Positions 1 through 11,258 of a DNA stretch of 60,000 nt are shown here, piece by piece. The stretch comes from Diphasiastrum complanatum (Eukaryota > Streptophyta > Lycopodiopsida > Lycopodiales > Lycopodiaceae), in contig CM055109.1 in the NCBI GenBank assembly GCA_029204225.1, positions 49,006,599 through 49,066,598 on the forward strand. The letters are read 5' to 3'. Position 1 is the stretch's first letter. Each line of letters opens with the position of its first letter. Under the pieces are notes generated by a model. It searched no databases. It worked only from the letters and a program-made list of their open reading frames with translations, and was not told the DNA's origin. Position numbers and translations under genes: made by a program.

Positions 1-2840
1 AATACACCAAAGTGCTATGTGCAAGGATTAGTATGAACTTCAGAGCACCAACTTTGTATCAAAAATGGTGAAGCAACATGAACATGATTGCTACAACAAA
101 GAATGGAATCCAAGTTATAAGAAGTAAACAAACATGTCAAATTTTTTTCCCCAAGAACTCGAACAACTACAACCTAGGAAGGAATCATAATGAGAGAATA
201 ACAATTGAAGGATTCCTAAGGCACCAACGAGATCCCAAGGTATTCGTAACGCCCATGAATCGCAACAATTGGCTCAAATGGCTGATGGAAAACATATAGA
301 CTAGGAACACCATATAGAACCAACAAGGACTGGCTCCACAAATGTACCACCAATAAATCCATGGCTAGAGGCGTGATCATCTAGTACATGTGTAATAAGG
401 CTGCCTTGCAGAATAAATTGTTGCACTTCGGTTGGCACACTAACAAGAATCAGATTTGGAAAATGTAAAGTGCATTAGGAGTAACTCTTTACAGGAAATA
501 GAACAATATAAAAAAAATCAAAAGAAATTGAAAAAAGTTTGAAATATAGATGACTTTTATTGAAATTATGCCATTTCTTTAAAAGGGAGGGTGAAGTGAT
601 AGGATTAATTCTATGAGAGGATCTATCAATTGCACAGTTTTCGGAAAAAACCAGAATATGTAGTGACATGTGATTATCCAAAAGTATGACAAATCTCGAC
701 TAAGCTACAAAAATGGAACTATTAAAATGTAATAGAGAAAATCTTTAGGTTCGTGAGGAGCAACCTAGAACTAAGGGAGGCTTGGAATTTAAAATCATTA
801 TTTATATGTATAATCAGTACAGGAAAAAGGTCAAAATCACTAATCCCAATTTTGTTTAGGATGGAGTACGTTTTGATCATGTCATTGAATCTTAAATATC
901 TATATTGGATCAACCTAATCTTGCATGAGTACTAGGATCAGAGTGGGGTTGATTGAAAGGAAGGAATTTTGTTATTGTGGTAAGTTGGATTGGAAAACTC
1001 ATGAGAGTGGATATGTTTTTGTCTTGGAGATTTCCCGGATATGTTATTTGTTCTTGAGAAATAGAACTGTCATTGTGAAAATTGAGTTACAAGATTCTCA
1101 GTTAGATATGTAAGTAACATATGCAGAGACGATTTGCCAGATATTGATATATGTTTATGCACTGTATCATAGTGAGATTATTCTAATATGCGTCCTGTAA
1201 GAATTTCCTTGTTACTGGGTTTATATCATATAGTAAAACCAGTCGGTGAACATAGACAATGAACAAGTAATGTTTGAAACAGTTAGTTGCAGGTTAATAA
1301 GACTTTCTGTGAAATGATAACTTATTGACATAGATGATTTAGAAGGGGATCTAAATGTGGTGTTATACTAGTATATGCAAATTTGGCACCTAGACATGTG
1401 AGATTTATGAATTAGTGGCAATTAACTTGAGTAGCTAGATTACTCTTGACTACTCTTGACTAAAGTTAATTGATTCAAACGAGTAGTGTGAAGAGAATTC
1501 ACTAGGAACTATTTGTTTTGACTTACATTTCTAAGAATGATGAGTAATTCTTGATCTTTTGAATAAGTCAAGAAATCAGATTAGTGACTTGAAAATCTCA
1601 TTCTTTTTGCTCCAGTGATTTTATTGAGAACATATGTGTTTCACAAGCATTCTCATGGAGTGGATTATTCTACTTGTGGAGGGTTTGCTTACTTTAGTAG
1701 ATTATATTCTACTACAAATTGTAGTTTGTAAGTGCTTGTGAATGGTTTTCAACCTAGATCTCTGATTGTTATGGAGACAGACAAATCTATTGAGTTTCAG
1801 ATGGTTGTTATTATCTTGCATGAGATGCTAGAAATAGGGGCATGTAACTCAAGAAGCATCTATGATACTCATGACTCAGTTAAAATCATTTGGATTTTGA
1901 TGGATCTCCTAGAGATTCTAGTAGGTTGAATTGTTATGCCTTAAAATTCTAGATGTTCTAAGGGTATTCGTACCAAGAAGGATTATGAATTATCTACAAG
2001 AAATTGTGGATTGTTTGGACTATGATTACTTGTTTCTTTAACTTTTGAACTTTGATCTCTAGTGTAAGGTGGTGATTCACCAGGTAAATTGGATTTACAT
2101 GAAGGTTGACATATGTGTCTCTAACTAAATAAGGATTGCTCGAATAGTGTGGAATTTAGTGTCAAGGGGTGATGGAGTGAGATAGAGTGTCCATAGACAA
2201 CATTTGAACTGGAGGAAGAACGAGTAGCATGTAAGTGGGGTGGGTAGGAATATGAATGATCCAGAAAGTTTCATACAAAAAACACAAAAGGTTACCACTA
2301 ACAAAAGCTAGTATAAGGACCTAAAAAGTGTGTGTTTAGTATCTTGACATCTAGAAAACAGATTTGCAAAAAAGTAAAGCATTTTGAGTTCCTTGCTGGA
2401 AAGACAATGATCCAAAGTTTTTCAACTTAAGGTCACAAAAAATTGATGAAGTGCCAAGAACGTTACGAAACCTAAAAAGGTAAAAATTTTGAGCTAGGAA
2501 TGTTCAATCATTGAGTTGTAATGTGGTATGAACTCATGAAACAACAATGCATAGAATTTGAAAATGCTCTTGGACCAAATTTTTTATTTAAGTATTACTT
2601 CTCATAGAAAACTTCCATTGATATGGCGTCTACTTTTAAAGGTGCCCCTTGATCCGTGGCTTCCAAAAATGTCTTTAATTTCAACTTTTGTGACCCAATA
2701 CGACAAAAGAAAAAACCTTGAACAAAACAATTGGGCCGTTTGAAATGTGATATCTCTTCTTGAGCTATTTTATGTCAAAAATTCAATGCAATTGTCGCAT
2801 TTGGATTTCCAATCGCTGTGGAGGAAGTTATGATGAAAAT
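1..2840. other. non-coding, AT-rich intergenic DNA
   Basis: I recognise no gene here. The longest reading frame with a start is 73 codons (78-299, plus). It is Asn/Lys/Arg-rich and resembles no family I know. Other frames are 60-70 codons and show no domain. Around 1441-1462 an 11-base unit (TACTCTTGACT) repeats in tandem. The stretch is probably old, decayed repeat DNA. Confidence 0.5.
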
Positions 2841-2896
2841 TTTAAGTGTCTCCAAAGATTTGTAGTTGCTGAAAAATCCAGCTTTCATGTAAAGAG

Positions 2897-3260
2897 CTGT
2901 AATACCAATTTAACAACACTATTGCAGAATAAGTATCACTTGTAGGATGAAAAGATAGTGAATGACAACCATAAAACAATCTCATATAAGGAAACTTAAT
3001 GAATATTATATTTGCCGATAATACAAGTAGATCTCCCATGAAGATCTCCAAAGAACTCTTCGACCAAGAGCTCAAGTCTCCAAATCAATCAACTAACTAA
3101 CTAATGATTGTCTTCTTCAATTATTTATAATCTTCCAAAATAGGGCCAAAATAAAGACAACAAGGAATTCAAATGCCCGTGCTCAAAAAACATGGTGCAC
3201 CTAATCTCCAAGGGCAATTGCTAGCTTAACCAAGAGGCATAGTTTTAATAAATGTTGTCA
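2897..3260 (-). repeat. possible degenerate LTR with TATA box and PBS-like site
   Basis: On the minus strand a TATAAATA box lies near 3120-3132. About 210 bases downstream is TTGGTATTACAGCTC (about 2897-2911), close to the plant tRNA-iMet primer binding site TGGTATCAGAGC. Promoter, short leader and PBS-like site in this order suggest an old LTR with its R/U5 part. I could not define the LTR ends and saw no second LTR. Confidence 0.3.
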
Positions 3261-3534
3261 AAATAACCGTGGGTCCCAATGTATGTATGGATTGTTTGTC
3301 CGTAACATTTAATAGTACAATAGATACGTTTGTAGAGATGCTCTCCCATCCACCATGGGTGTCTCTGATAAGCATAGTAAATCCAAAAAAGTCTACCATC
3401 CTTTCCTTGTCTGCTTGACAAGGATTGCAATGCTCAATGTACTCTTCTATATCTTGTTGCCGTCGTGGCTTATAACTTGTGCCCTTCGCATAGACTTTCA
3501 TGACACTCATGAAGAATCTAATAGAGAAGTCCAT
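3226..3534 (-). CDS. unrecognised 102-codon reading frame
   Basis: This open frame has a Cys pair (HCNPCQ) and charged stretches but no domain I can name. It lies just downstream, on the same strand, of a decayed gypsy gag (3767-4439), so it may be a remnant of the same element or simply a chance frame. There is no intact neighbour to support a function. Confidence 0.15.
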   Translation of the reverse strand: MDFSIRFFMSVMKVYAKGTSYKPRRQQDIEEYIEHCNPCQADKERMVDFFGFTMLIRDTHGGWESISTNVSIVLLNVTDKQSIHTLGPTVILTTFIKTMPLG

Positions 3535-3766
3535 TCACATGTAGCACATACTCATAACGTTTTCTCTGAGCATACATGTCTACTTGTTGTATTCTAGTTA
3601 GGTGTGTGCCTCCGTGGAAATGATAGAAGAAGCTAACTCTCTCGCATCCCTAGTATAATTCTTGCACGCTAAAGGCCATAGACCAGAGGTGTTAAGACCC
3701 AATTGTTGCCCATCCTTCTAGGAGCTGTAAGTATAGGGTCCTTTGACCAGTGTTATAGTTTAGTAA

Positions 3767-4439
3767 CTAGTTACACCGATAGGCATTTGGGTGTGTCATA
3801 GTCATCGACATCGTGTAAAGGTGCATGCCTTGGGTCGTGATGCATAACTGCCGTGCCATCGGTGAATTGATGAGCCTAAGCGATTGGAGTGTAACAATTG
3901 GTATTAATGTGCATGACAAGCCACTTTGCAATCTCCTCAAGTATCTTGTTAAGTACCTCTCTATAGCTATCAGCATACTGTTGCACATGGTAGTGCCTCT
4001 AACGACCCAAAAAGTAGACATCCTTTCAATGTATGTGCTCATGGAAAGGAATAAATTGATCCCTAAAGGCTCACTTGAACTCAACCCAATTGGCTGGGTC
4101 TTGATTTGACTTGAGCAATTTATGCCACCGCCTGTATGCAAAATCAGTGAAATGGTAAGTGTCGTGCCCACGTTTGGACCGATCTCGGATTAATTATCCC
4201 ATAAGGAGGTCAGTAGGCCTAGCTCGACCGGTAAATTGATTATGATTATGAGGGGTTGGGGCCCTCATTGTATTAAAGTATAATAGAGGCCTAAAACCCA
4301 AGATGGTGGATTGGTATGGAACTAATAGTGACTCATAAGGGATGGATGAGGTGGCCCAGTTAGGCTGTTGATGGTCCAGTGAGGTGTCATAGTTCACCAC
4401 TAGTGGAGGAGGAGCCTTGGAGGGTATAATTATACCCAT
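3767..4439 (-). pseudogene. decayed Ty3/gypsy gag fragment
   Basis: Reading leftward, a proline-rich leader (4439-4194) is followed in another frame by a segment containing WHKLL, NWVEFK, a stop, then AFRDQFIP. This matches the retrotransposon gag signature, in which a Trp-containing stretch is followed by W-x-x-F-K-x-A-F-x-x-x-F-x-P. The match lies at about 4170-4030. Farther left the frame is broken by several stops. The fragment lacks a zinc knuckle and pol, so it is a non-functional remnant. It is opposite in strand to the LTR tail and PBS at 4556-4666 and therefore belongs to another element. Confidence 0.5.
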
Positions 4440-4555
4440 AGGTCTCCCACTAGTGTATGCTTGAATATGGTGATTGTAGTTACATGCTGCTGGTGTGAAA
4501 CCTCTCTCCTATTGAGATTTGTGTGGTCCATAGCTTGGGTTCTAGATCTATTTGA

Positions 4556-4653
4556 TCTAGGTTTGGTTGGGTTGGTTTATCTACCATCCGATTCCTCTTG
4601 GTTTCCTTTGTTTCAGTTACCTAGTCTTGGATCCTTGGTGTTGGTTTTGAAAG
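4556..4653 (+). repeat. 3' end of a 5' LTR (tail homologous to 13,367-13,464)
   Basis: About 95 bases directly before a primer binding site. The same sequence, with roughly 15-20% change by eye, recurs at 13,367-13,464, which shows that it belongs to a repeat family. Position before the PBS identifies it as the U5 end of an LTR. The left LTR edge is not clear. Confidence 0.55.
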
Positions 4654-4666
4654 TGGTATCAGAGCC
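4654..4666 (+). other. tRNA-iMet primer binding site (PBS)
   Basis: TGGTATCAGAGCC is complementary to the 3' end of initiator methionine tRNA and is the standard minus-strand priming site of plant LTR retrotransposons. It follows the LTR tail at 4556-4653. The internal region that should follow it holds no recognisable gag. Confidence 0.8.
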
Positions 4667-5834
4667 AAAGCTAGGTGGAATTGCTGATTGAAGGCACACA
4701 AGTGGAGGCCAAGGATTTCAGCACGGATCTTGCAAAGTTGGTCCTAATTCTTGGTGAATTGGAGCAAAAGCTTGGTGGGGTGATTCACTTGCTTCTTCTC
4801 AATTTTACGGTTTTTTCAACAGGATTATTTTTGTCAAGTAAGTGCACTATCGAGTTTTTGCAACAAGGAAGGACATCGAGCTCTTGAAGGTGAAATTTGG
4901 AAGTGATATGAATTCTTTTCTTTGCCAATGCTTTTGCAAGTCTTTTGGCATAAAGAGTGTCAAATTGCTTTTGTTTTTTGGCTTTGAATGTAAGGCAGAA
5001 ATTTCAGCATTCGAGGGGGGTTATTTGTTTCCTTTGTGCACTTCCCTTAATTAAAGTCTGAAAATTTTGCTTTTCAAAAAGTAGAATATTGGTGCTTTTA
5101 AAGCAACGAAACCAATTGTTTTTTGTTTGCTAATCTGAGTAGTTATATCATGCTAGATAATCAACACGATACTGGTTTCTTGTCAATGAAGAGGATTTAT
5201 TTCTCACAGCATAAACACCCAATAAGTGCTATTTTTTTTGTTGTGTTGCGAATTTTTTTTAAAGAGTTTTAGAAACTTTTCTAGTGGTTATAAAAGTTAA
5301 AGATTGCTATTAAATGTCACTTAAAACTCTACTAAAGATAGTAGTATGACTCTTTAAAATCTTCATATCTTTTGGTTAAAAGCTGGAAAAAAGAGAGCTT
5401 TATGGCATTTGTTCTTTACTTGTTTGAAGTAAAACTAAGATAAAACAACAAACAACTGTGAGAGTAGAGAGTAATGGCATAAGCCATATGCCCTACCAGA
5501 TTCATTCTTGGTTTTGCTTTACAGAGAGCGAATCAACGCCTGCTAAAACAAAGCATAAATTTACAAAATTGTCTGAGAATTGGAAAAAGCATTGAAGAAA
5601 TAGTGGAAGAAGATTGTTAGATTGCTGGGAAGGGGCAGTTTCCCTGCCATCTATTCCTCTTTCAAGCTTTGTCAGCTTCTTTTGCCCTTCTTTCTCAGAA
5701 ATGTATAGAAGAAGCTGTTTTTGCCAAGAACAACTCTTTTTCCTACAAAAGGTACATGTAGGAAGGAATCACTATGCTAAAAATGGGTCGGGGCAGGCGT
5801 GTGATCGTCTGTGGCAGGTGGGAGCAATAGCGCA

Positions 5835-5839
<5 letters not shown>
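4667..5839. other. no recognised gene; former element leader or intergenic
   Basis: Directly after the PBS there are short overlapping frames of about 70 codons (4675-5054) without a known domain; by position they would be leader or gag of the element primed at 4654. From about 5060 the sequence is AT-rich with no frame of interest until the (CT)n run. Confidence 0.4.

Positions 5840-5913
<74 letters not shown>
5840..5913. repeat. (CT)n microsatellite
   Basis: Thirty-seven uninterrupted CT dinucleotides, about 74 bp. The Ser-Leu and Arg-Glu open frames that cross it on both strands are products of the repeat and not genes. Confidence 0.98.
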
Positions 5914-5916
<3 letters not shown>

Positions 5917-6989
5917 AGGCCGAGCTCCTGCTCAGGTTTCGGGCCTCGAGGAGGAGAGGGGGGGAGTTGCCTAGGTTTAACAAAGTAGTTTTTTATTTTT
6001 ATTTTTTTTTCTGACGATTGCAAATCACTTTTTGCAATGTATTGGGCTCCATTTTCTAGGTGCAGCTGTTATGGACATCAAAAAAGAAAAAAAATTGTAA
6101 TTGGTTTACTTTTTTTGTGCCAAATTCTCAAGTTTGTAGTTAACAACGTTTCGGGCAGGTGCATTCATTCATAAAAAAACCTAATTTTTTTTCTAAATAT
6201 CGCTTGGACATTTTAAACGTTTTAAGTTATACAAACTTGTTGATTACGAAAAGATTTGGTTTTTCCTAGGAGAATGGCAAACGAGGAAGTTCTCGTGGTC
6301 GGAGAAGAATTCACTTCCTCCCAAAATTCGGCCGGTTTTTTCCGACGTGGGAGGACCGATCAATCCTAATCAATTACTCCATTTGTTAAGTAAGGCAGTA
6401 TTGGAACTTCACCAAAGTAATAAACAACATGATAATCAAATACCTATTTAGCCAGTTACAATCGATTAATTCAAGCAACTTGGGCTCCCAACCAGATATG
6501 TCTACCTGTGGAAAAAATATGAACGCTCCGAAGTTGTTGAGGATTCGATTTATCGATAGGTGAGCTATTTTAGCTTGTATAATGTCCCGGACGAATTTCA
6601 TCGGTCCTCTTGTTTTTGGAAGGTAAGGCTTCCTCCTGGTGGAGGGAACTTCCTTCGAAACCGGCAACCTGGTCCAGATTCCTTGAGGAAGTCTAAAAGG
6701 CCTTTGTTGTTGTTGATGACTCGGAGATGTATATTTGTTTCATCGATTGTCGGATGGGCAATTGTGAATCAGACATTTACGTCCAAGAATTCAATGATTT
6801 GGCCAAGGTGCCAATTTTTGATCCCAAGTTGGCTCAGTGGCGAATTGTGTTTGGATTACTTGCCAACTATTAGAATAATTGTAAATGAAATGTACTCCAT
6901 ACTTTGGAGGTATCTAGTTTGTATTGTGATATTGTTAATGAGTCTGATGTGAATGTGTTTTTCAATTGTAACGCCGAACATTCTCATCA
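5914..6989. other. no recognised gene
   Basis: A 31-codon frame starts at 6274 (plus), and 93- and 130-codon frames overlap at 6386-6952 on opposite strands. None shows a domain. A plus-strand frame near 6712-6880 reads smoothly (contains DSEMYICFID and FDPKLAQWRIVF) and could be part of the element whose pol fragment follows, but I cannot name it. Confidence 0.35.
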
Positions 6990-7058
6990 CAAGCAACAAA
7001 AGTGCAAGATTTAAAAGAGTTTTGTGACATTTTTCCTAAGCGACTACCTTATGGTTTA
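6990..7058 (+). pseudogene. Ty3/gypsy pol fragment cut by an LTR insertion
   Basis: A plus-strand frame reads LKEFCDIFPKRLPYGL. This matches the conserved stretch between protease and reverse transcriptase of gypsy elements (consensus like EFxDVFPxELPxGLPP). It stops exactly where the LTR of the minus-strand element begins with TGACCC at 7059. The likely history is that this older element was the insertion target. Confidence 0.5.
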
Positions 7059-7463
7059 TGACCCGCCTGGTCCGTAGACCATAGGATAGAACTGATGCCC
7101 AGTAGTGTAATAGATCCTAACACCACAGTAGGGCAAATACTAACTGATCCACCCAACCCTGCCTACTCCCTGATATGGAGCAAGCCCCGCCTAGCCCAGT
7201 GTGAGACCTGGTAGCATGCATACTGCCAAGTGTCGACCACGTGACACTGACGGGGCCGACTGCACGTCGGGACCCGACGTGGGGCCCTATCCTGCTGACA
7301 GGGTCCCTAGACTGTGTTAGGCCCGTCATGGCTATGGACCGTGCCGGGGCACACTACTCACACTGTCTTGCCCTGTTGGTCATGTACGTTGGACACGACC
7401 CTGACTGTGGTATCTGACCTCCTATGTTCTCTAGGGTTCGGCACTGGTCACGTGCTCGTAACA
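7059..7463 (-). repeat. 3' LTR of the chromovirus element
   Basis: On the minus strand it begins TGTTACGAGC directly after the polypurine tract and ends CGGGTCA, giving the TG...CA ends typical of LTRs and a length of 405 bp. It is GC-rich compared with its surroundings. I saw no second full copy in the window. Confidence 0.75.
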
Positions 7464-7476
7464 CTCCCTCCCCCTT
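7464..7476 (-). other. polypurine tract
   Basis: AAGGGGGAGGGAG on the minus strand, between the pol stop codon and the TGTTAC start of the LTR. This is the expected primer site for plus-strand DNA synthesis. It overlaps the TAA stop of pol (7475-7477) by two bases. Confidence 0.8.
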
Positions 7477-7924
7477 AAGAACCGTCTTGGTCCTCTAAGA
7501 CAAAGTCTGGAAAAATCTTGCGAAGGACGCTGCCTCTTTCCCAAGTGGCATTCTCAACAGGCTAATCATTCCACTTGACCAGATATTCTCAATATAGAGT
7601 ATGATGAGTGTGCGTCTCTCTACTATCAAGAATCTCCTCTGGTTCATGTGGAGGTTGTTGAGGATCCAATGGGAGAACTAGAACACTATCCCTTACCAAA
7701 TTTTCTGATCTGGCTAAGGCCTTTCGTAACTGGCTTACATGAAAGACTGGAAAAACCTTACTACTGTGTGGGAGTTCTAGTTCATAGGTGACCTCGCCTA
7801 GTCTCCTACTAATGGTAAAGGGACCACAATACCTAGGAGACAACCTAGCACACACTCCTGATTTGAGGGTTTTAGAGTCAACTGGGACTCTCAAGTAGAC
7901 TTTTTCAACAGCGGAGAACTGCAC
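7475..7924 (-). pseudogene. integrase C-terminal domain plus chromodomain (gypsy pol end)
   Basis: The frame from 7924 contains VYLRVPV, LSPRYCGPFTI and FHVSQLR, the conserved SH3-like C-terminal domain of gypsy integrases (consensus KLxPRYxGPFxI and FHVSxLK). It is followed by PEEILDSRE, then in a continuing frame YLVKWND and ATWE. That is the chromodomain pattern that helps chromoviruses choose heterochromatin targets. An in-frame TAG in the chromodomain (near 7587) interrupts it, which ends the open frame at 7589. The pol stop TAA is at 7475-7477, next to the polypurine tract. Integrase upstream of this segment is deleted. Confidence 0.8.
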
Positions 7925-8151
7925 ATCCCGTCTGTGTGGATCTGCATAATGCCTGGCTCAATCCTGGGATTGCCTAATGCTACGCTTAGCATGTTCTATC
8001 ATCTGGTTTAGGTCCTCTAAAAAGTTTCTAGCTGCTTCAACTTTTTCTTGTTTAAACCCTATAGCTGTGGGTGAGTGTGGCTGGAAAACGTACATCAGCA
8101 TAAATGGGCTATATCCCGTAGCTAAATGTTTGGTACTGTTATAAGCAAACT

Positions 8152-8490
8152 CTAATATCGAGAGATACTCCTCCCAACTAGTCTGCCTCTTGCGACGTAT
8201 GCACGAAGCATATCCTCCAGCACCTCATTTACCCTCTCTGTTTGACCGTCCGCCGTCTGTGGATGGTCGGTGGTACTCATATTAAGTTTAAAACTCAGCT
8301 CGTTTATCATAGGCATTCTACTAAGGGCATCTGCAACTGTATTGAATTTTCCCCGTCTATATCTGATACACATATCAAACTCTTGCATCAACTCTGTCCA
8401 GCGAGCTTTCCGACCTCTAAGCTCAGGTTGATTGCAAAGGTATCTGAGACTTTCATCGTCTGTCAGGACCTCAAAGTTGGCACCATACAA
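8152..8490 (-). pseudogene. RNase H end fused to integrase fragment (internal deletion)
   Basis: One 112-codon frame. The first part (YGANFEVLTDDESLRYL, then RGRKARW and ADALSR) is the C-terminal half of gypsy RNase H. The frame then passes directly into TTDHPQTADGQTERVN and LEDMLRAYV, which is the third catalytic region of integrase carrying the Glu of the DDE triad. The zinc-binding domain and the first two catalytic Asp residues, normally about 200-250 codons, are absent. The join lies near 8270-8285. The product would have no integrase activity. Confidence 0.8.
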
Positions 8491-8499
8491 ATAATGCCT

Positions 8500-8762
8500 C
8501 CAAGTCTTAAGGGCATGGACTACAGAAAAGAGTTCCTTTTCATAGGCACTGTACCTAGTCTGAACTGGCTCGAGTTTTTTACTCTCGAACGCAACTGGTG
8601 GACTGTGGCTAAGGCTGTTTTGAGAGCATCAAAGCTCTCCTGCTGTGCGGACTCCCAAATGAACTCCTTTCCCTTCTCCTTAAGAAGATTTGTCATGGGA
8701 ACTGCTATTTGAGCATATTCCTTGACAAATCGTCTATAATTTTCTGCCAAACCAAGAAAGAT
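8500..8762 (-). pseudogene. RT connection and truncated RNase H with deletion and frameshift
   Basis: Reads NYRRFVKEYAQIA, ESFDALKTALAT and then changes frame. In the neighbouring frame it continues with VAFESKKLEPVQTRYSAYEK, which is the middle of gypsy RNase H. The segment with the first catalytic Asp (TDAS region), about 30-45 codons, is missing between these two, at about 8600-8607. RNase H is thus inactivated by a small deletion that also shifts the frame. Confidence 0.7.
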
Positions 8763-9633
8763 CTAAAGTTCTAAAATATTATGAGGTCTCAGCCAACTGA
8801 GTATGGCTTTAACGTTATTAGGGTCCATCTTAATCCCCTCTGTCGAGATAATGTGACCCAAATAAGCTACTTCTTCAACGAAAAATTCACACTGGGATTC
8901 TTTAGCATAAAGCTTATGCTTTCTAAGCAGTTGAAACACCTTTCTGATGTGTTTTAGATGCTCCTTCCTTGTTTTGCTGTAGACGAGGATGTCATCTAAA
9001 AATACGACTACAAACTTACCCAAGTATGGTCTGAGGACACTGTTCATCAAGGTCATAAAGGTACTTGGAGCATTTGTGAGCCCAAATGGCATCACCTTAA
9101 ACTCATAATGACCATGACGAGTCCTAAAAGCTGTTTTCAGGACATCTTCCAACTTTATACGGACTTGATGGTATCCCGATCTGAGGTCTATTTTACTGAA
9201 AAATTTAGCCCCGTCGAGTTGATCAAACACCTCGTCTGCCCGAGGCATAGGGTACTTATTCTTAATTGTGACTTTATTGAGGGCTCTGTAATCTACACAA
9301 AGACGCATAGACCCCTCTTTCTTTTTCACCAAAAGGACTGGTGAGGCCCATGGTGAACTACTGGTCTGAATTTGGCCTTTCCCAAGATAATCTGTTAACT
9401 TTTTTAGTTATTTCTTCATCCTCTGTTCGGGTGACCCGATATGGAGGTTTAGAAACAGGTGCTGTATCTGGTACTAGGTTTATTACATGATCAACTTCTC
9501 TGCTAGGTGGTAAACCATGTAGTAAATCTTTAGGAAAAACATCTTTAAATTTAGACAATAAAGTTTCTAATTTACTGATTTTTCTGCTGTAAAGAACTGG
9601 AAATAGAAACTTCAGAAACAAAGTGAAAGTCAC
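8763..9633 (-). pseudogene. Ty3/gypsy reverse transcriptase
   Basis: From 9633: the pre-RT linker (FKDVFPKDLLHGLPPSREVDH, in outline) leads to [44 protein letters not shown] and the active site [12 protein letters not shown], then AYLGHIIS. These are the ordered motifs of gypsy RT, with FLDD as the catalytic pair of Asp. The RT core 9332-8763 is open with no stop. A frame change near 9340-9360 separates it from the linker. The RT fold looks complete, but neighbouring RNase H and integrase are not. Confidence 0.9.
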
Positions 9634-9639
9634 ATAAGA

Positions 9640-10060
9640 ATACCTGATGGTCGTCGTCTCCGATTAGCTGACAGAGCTCTGAACTGTAGACCATAGGACT
9701 GTTGGGAACATCATGCTCCTCACGCAGCTGGATCTCTCGGCATGCTGAAAGCTGAGGGTGTTCTCCTGATAATTTGTGGAGGGAAGGTCCTAAACTGTAA
9801 AATTATGGGTCGCCCCATCATCAACCATAACTCTAACTGACTGGTTACCAACTTTCCCATGCATACGTACTAGGTCATGCGGCCCAAAGCTGAAGGGTCT
9901 CGCTAGCATTGCAGAGGTCAGCTGGCAACAATGTTCATGATCTTCATGAAACACTTTGATCTCGGAAGCTGCCGAGTCACTGGGGAAACTTATGGTCTGA
10001 ACAAGATGAACTTGTTTTTTATCTTTGTTGTCTTTCTTAGTGAAAGGCCCCTTGGGACAC
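9640..10060 (-). pseudogene. gypsy aspartic protease region
   Basis: A minus-strand frame contains VRVMVDDGATHNF at about 9850-9795. This is the retroviral-type protease active site; VDSGATHNF is usual in this lineage and here it is DDGA. The frame is interrupted by stops and runs into the RT linker at about 9633. It follows the zinc knuckle in the usual order. Confidence 0.6.
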
Positions 10061-10780
10061 TATTTGACTGTGTGTCCCTTGCCCATGCACACAAAGCACA
10101 AACGTTCTTGTTTGGCTTTCTCAAAATCTTCTGGTTTTAGGGGCTGTATGAGTGATGGGCATTTCTGAGGAGCTTCACCTTTAACTTTATCTTCTTTCTT
10201 TCTTTTTAAAAATTTCGTTTTAGATTGAAAGTCTTTCTGAGGAGGCTGCTCAGAAAGGGGCTGCTGTCTCGCCCTCTTCCGACCCACTAAATCATCATAG
10301 ATTTGAGCATATCTAAGAGCTTGCTCTAGGGCAGTAGGCGAGTTTCTTTGGACCTCTACTTTATATTCATCTCTGAGGCCACGGATAAATCCCCTGACTT
10401 TCTGATAGTCATCCATATTTTTAATTTTTAAAATTGCTTTTCGATACTGCGAGATATATTGGATTAGGGACTTGTCCATTACTGTTCTCTCCCAGGTTTC
10501 CCAGGCTCTATCAAGTTCATTTTCAGGTAGGAATTCTCTTAGGAAGGCTTCTTCAAAGGCCTTCCATGACCGGGGACTCTGCCCACAGTCTCCTGGAGAT
10601 TTAACCACCACTTATAGGCCATGGGCCCTAGGGAAAGACTGGCCTCAATAGCTTGCAAATGGTCAGGGGTCTGTTTAAGAGCATGAATGTTCTTCCATTT
10701 GCTGAGGAAGGTTTGTAGAATGTCTGCATTTCTATCCTTCTCTTCCCCAATAAAAGTAGGAGGCTTTAAGTCTTTAAAGA
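10060..10780 (-). pseudogene. gypsy gag with CCHC zinc knuckle, 5' part lost
   Basis: The open frame 10,611-10,060 has the gag signature (SWKAFEEAFLREFLP), then QYISQYRKAI, and ends with the nucleic-acid-binding knuckle CFVCMGKGHTVK, a TAG stop, then C, i.e. CX2CX4HX4C across the stop. Upstream, in a shifted frame, DLKPPTFIGEEKDRNA and MAYKWW extend it to about 10,780, where the sequence changes to the next element. The true gag start is therefore missing. The TAG in the knuckle is explained by CAG to TAG. Confidence 0.8.
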
Positions 10781-10784
10781 CAAT

Positions 10785-11246
10785 TACGGACTACAGGATA
10801 CAGGCCTACTGGGCTACTCTGCAGATATTCCGCAGGCCTCTTTACATTTACTGTTGGTTATGTATATTTCTGGTTACGCATTTTATATTAGTCATGTACA
10901 GGCCCCAGAGCCTTTTTATATGGTTATGACCCGCACTGGGTCCTTTTTTATGACGTTGACTGGCCTTGGGCCCTTATTATATGGTTATATGTGGAGTGGG
11001 GGCCCGTAGGAGGGCGCACTATTTTCCCTCCACATTTTGCCTCCCTTTACTTTTGAATTCCTATTTTAGGGTTCATTGGTAGGGTATTTATAGGGGCATT
11101 TGTACACTCATTTTTCAGATTATTGATTGGTATTGCTTGGGCTCTTCGTGGGAGAACCTATTGTCTTGTCTATTGCTTGTAGGGCTTTAGTCTATTGCTG
11201 TCTTTTATGCTTCATTGATTCAACACCTGAGATTTTGATCATAACT
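10785..11246 (+). repeat. 5' LTR of the second gypsy element (left edge uncertain)
   Basis: The sequence changes at about 10,780-10,790 from minus-strand gag of the first element to this region, which ends just before a PBS. It carries a TATA-like box (TATTTATAGGGG, about 11,083-11,094), consistent with the U3/R junction. The right end is at or near 11,241 (TTGATCA). No obvious TG start could be fixed. Confidence 0.55.
11083..11094 (+). promoter_or_regulatory. TATA-like box of the LTR promoter
   Basis: TATTTATAGGGG lies about 160 bases before the PBS, where the RNA polymerase II promoter of an LTR retrotransposon is expected. Confidence 0.45.
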
Positions 11247-11258
11247 TGGTATCAGAGC
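11247..11258 (+). other. tRNA-iMet primer binding site
   Basis: TGGTATCAGAGC, complementary to the initiator tRNA 3' end. It starts the internal region whose gag begins at 12,011, on the same strand. Confidence 0.85.

Larger units (their letters stand above)
7059..10785 (-). mobile_element. chromovirus-type Ty3/gypsy element, internally deleted
   Basis: Order on the minus strand, right to left: gag, CCHC knuckle, protease, reverse transcriptase, RNase H remnant, C-terminal integrase, chromodomain, polypurine tract, 3' LTR. This is the gypsy order with a chromodomain at the end of integrase. The 5' LTR and the start of gag are missing, because a second element begins at about 10,785. Two internal deletions remove part of RNase H and most of integrase (see the sub-features), so it could not move by itself. 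Left flank is the older pol fragment ending at 7058. Confidence 0.85.
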
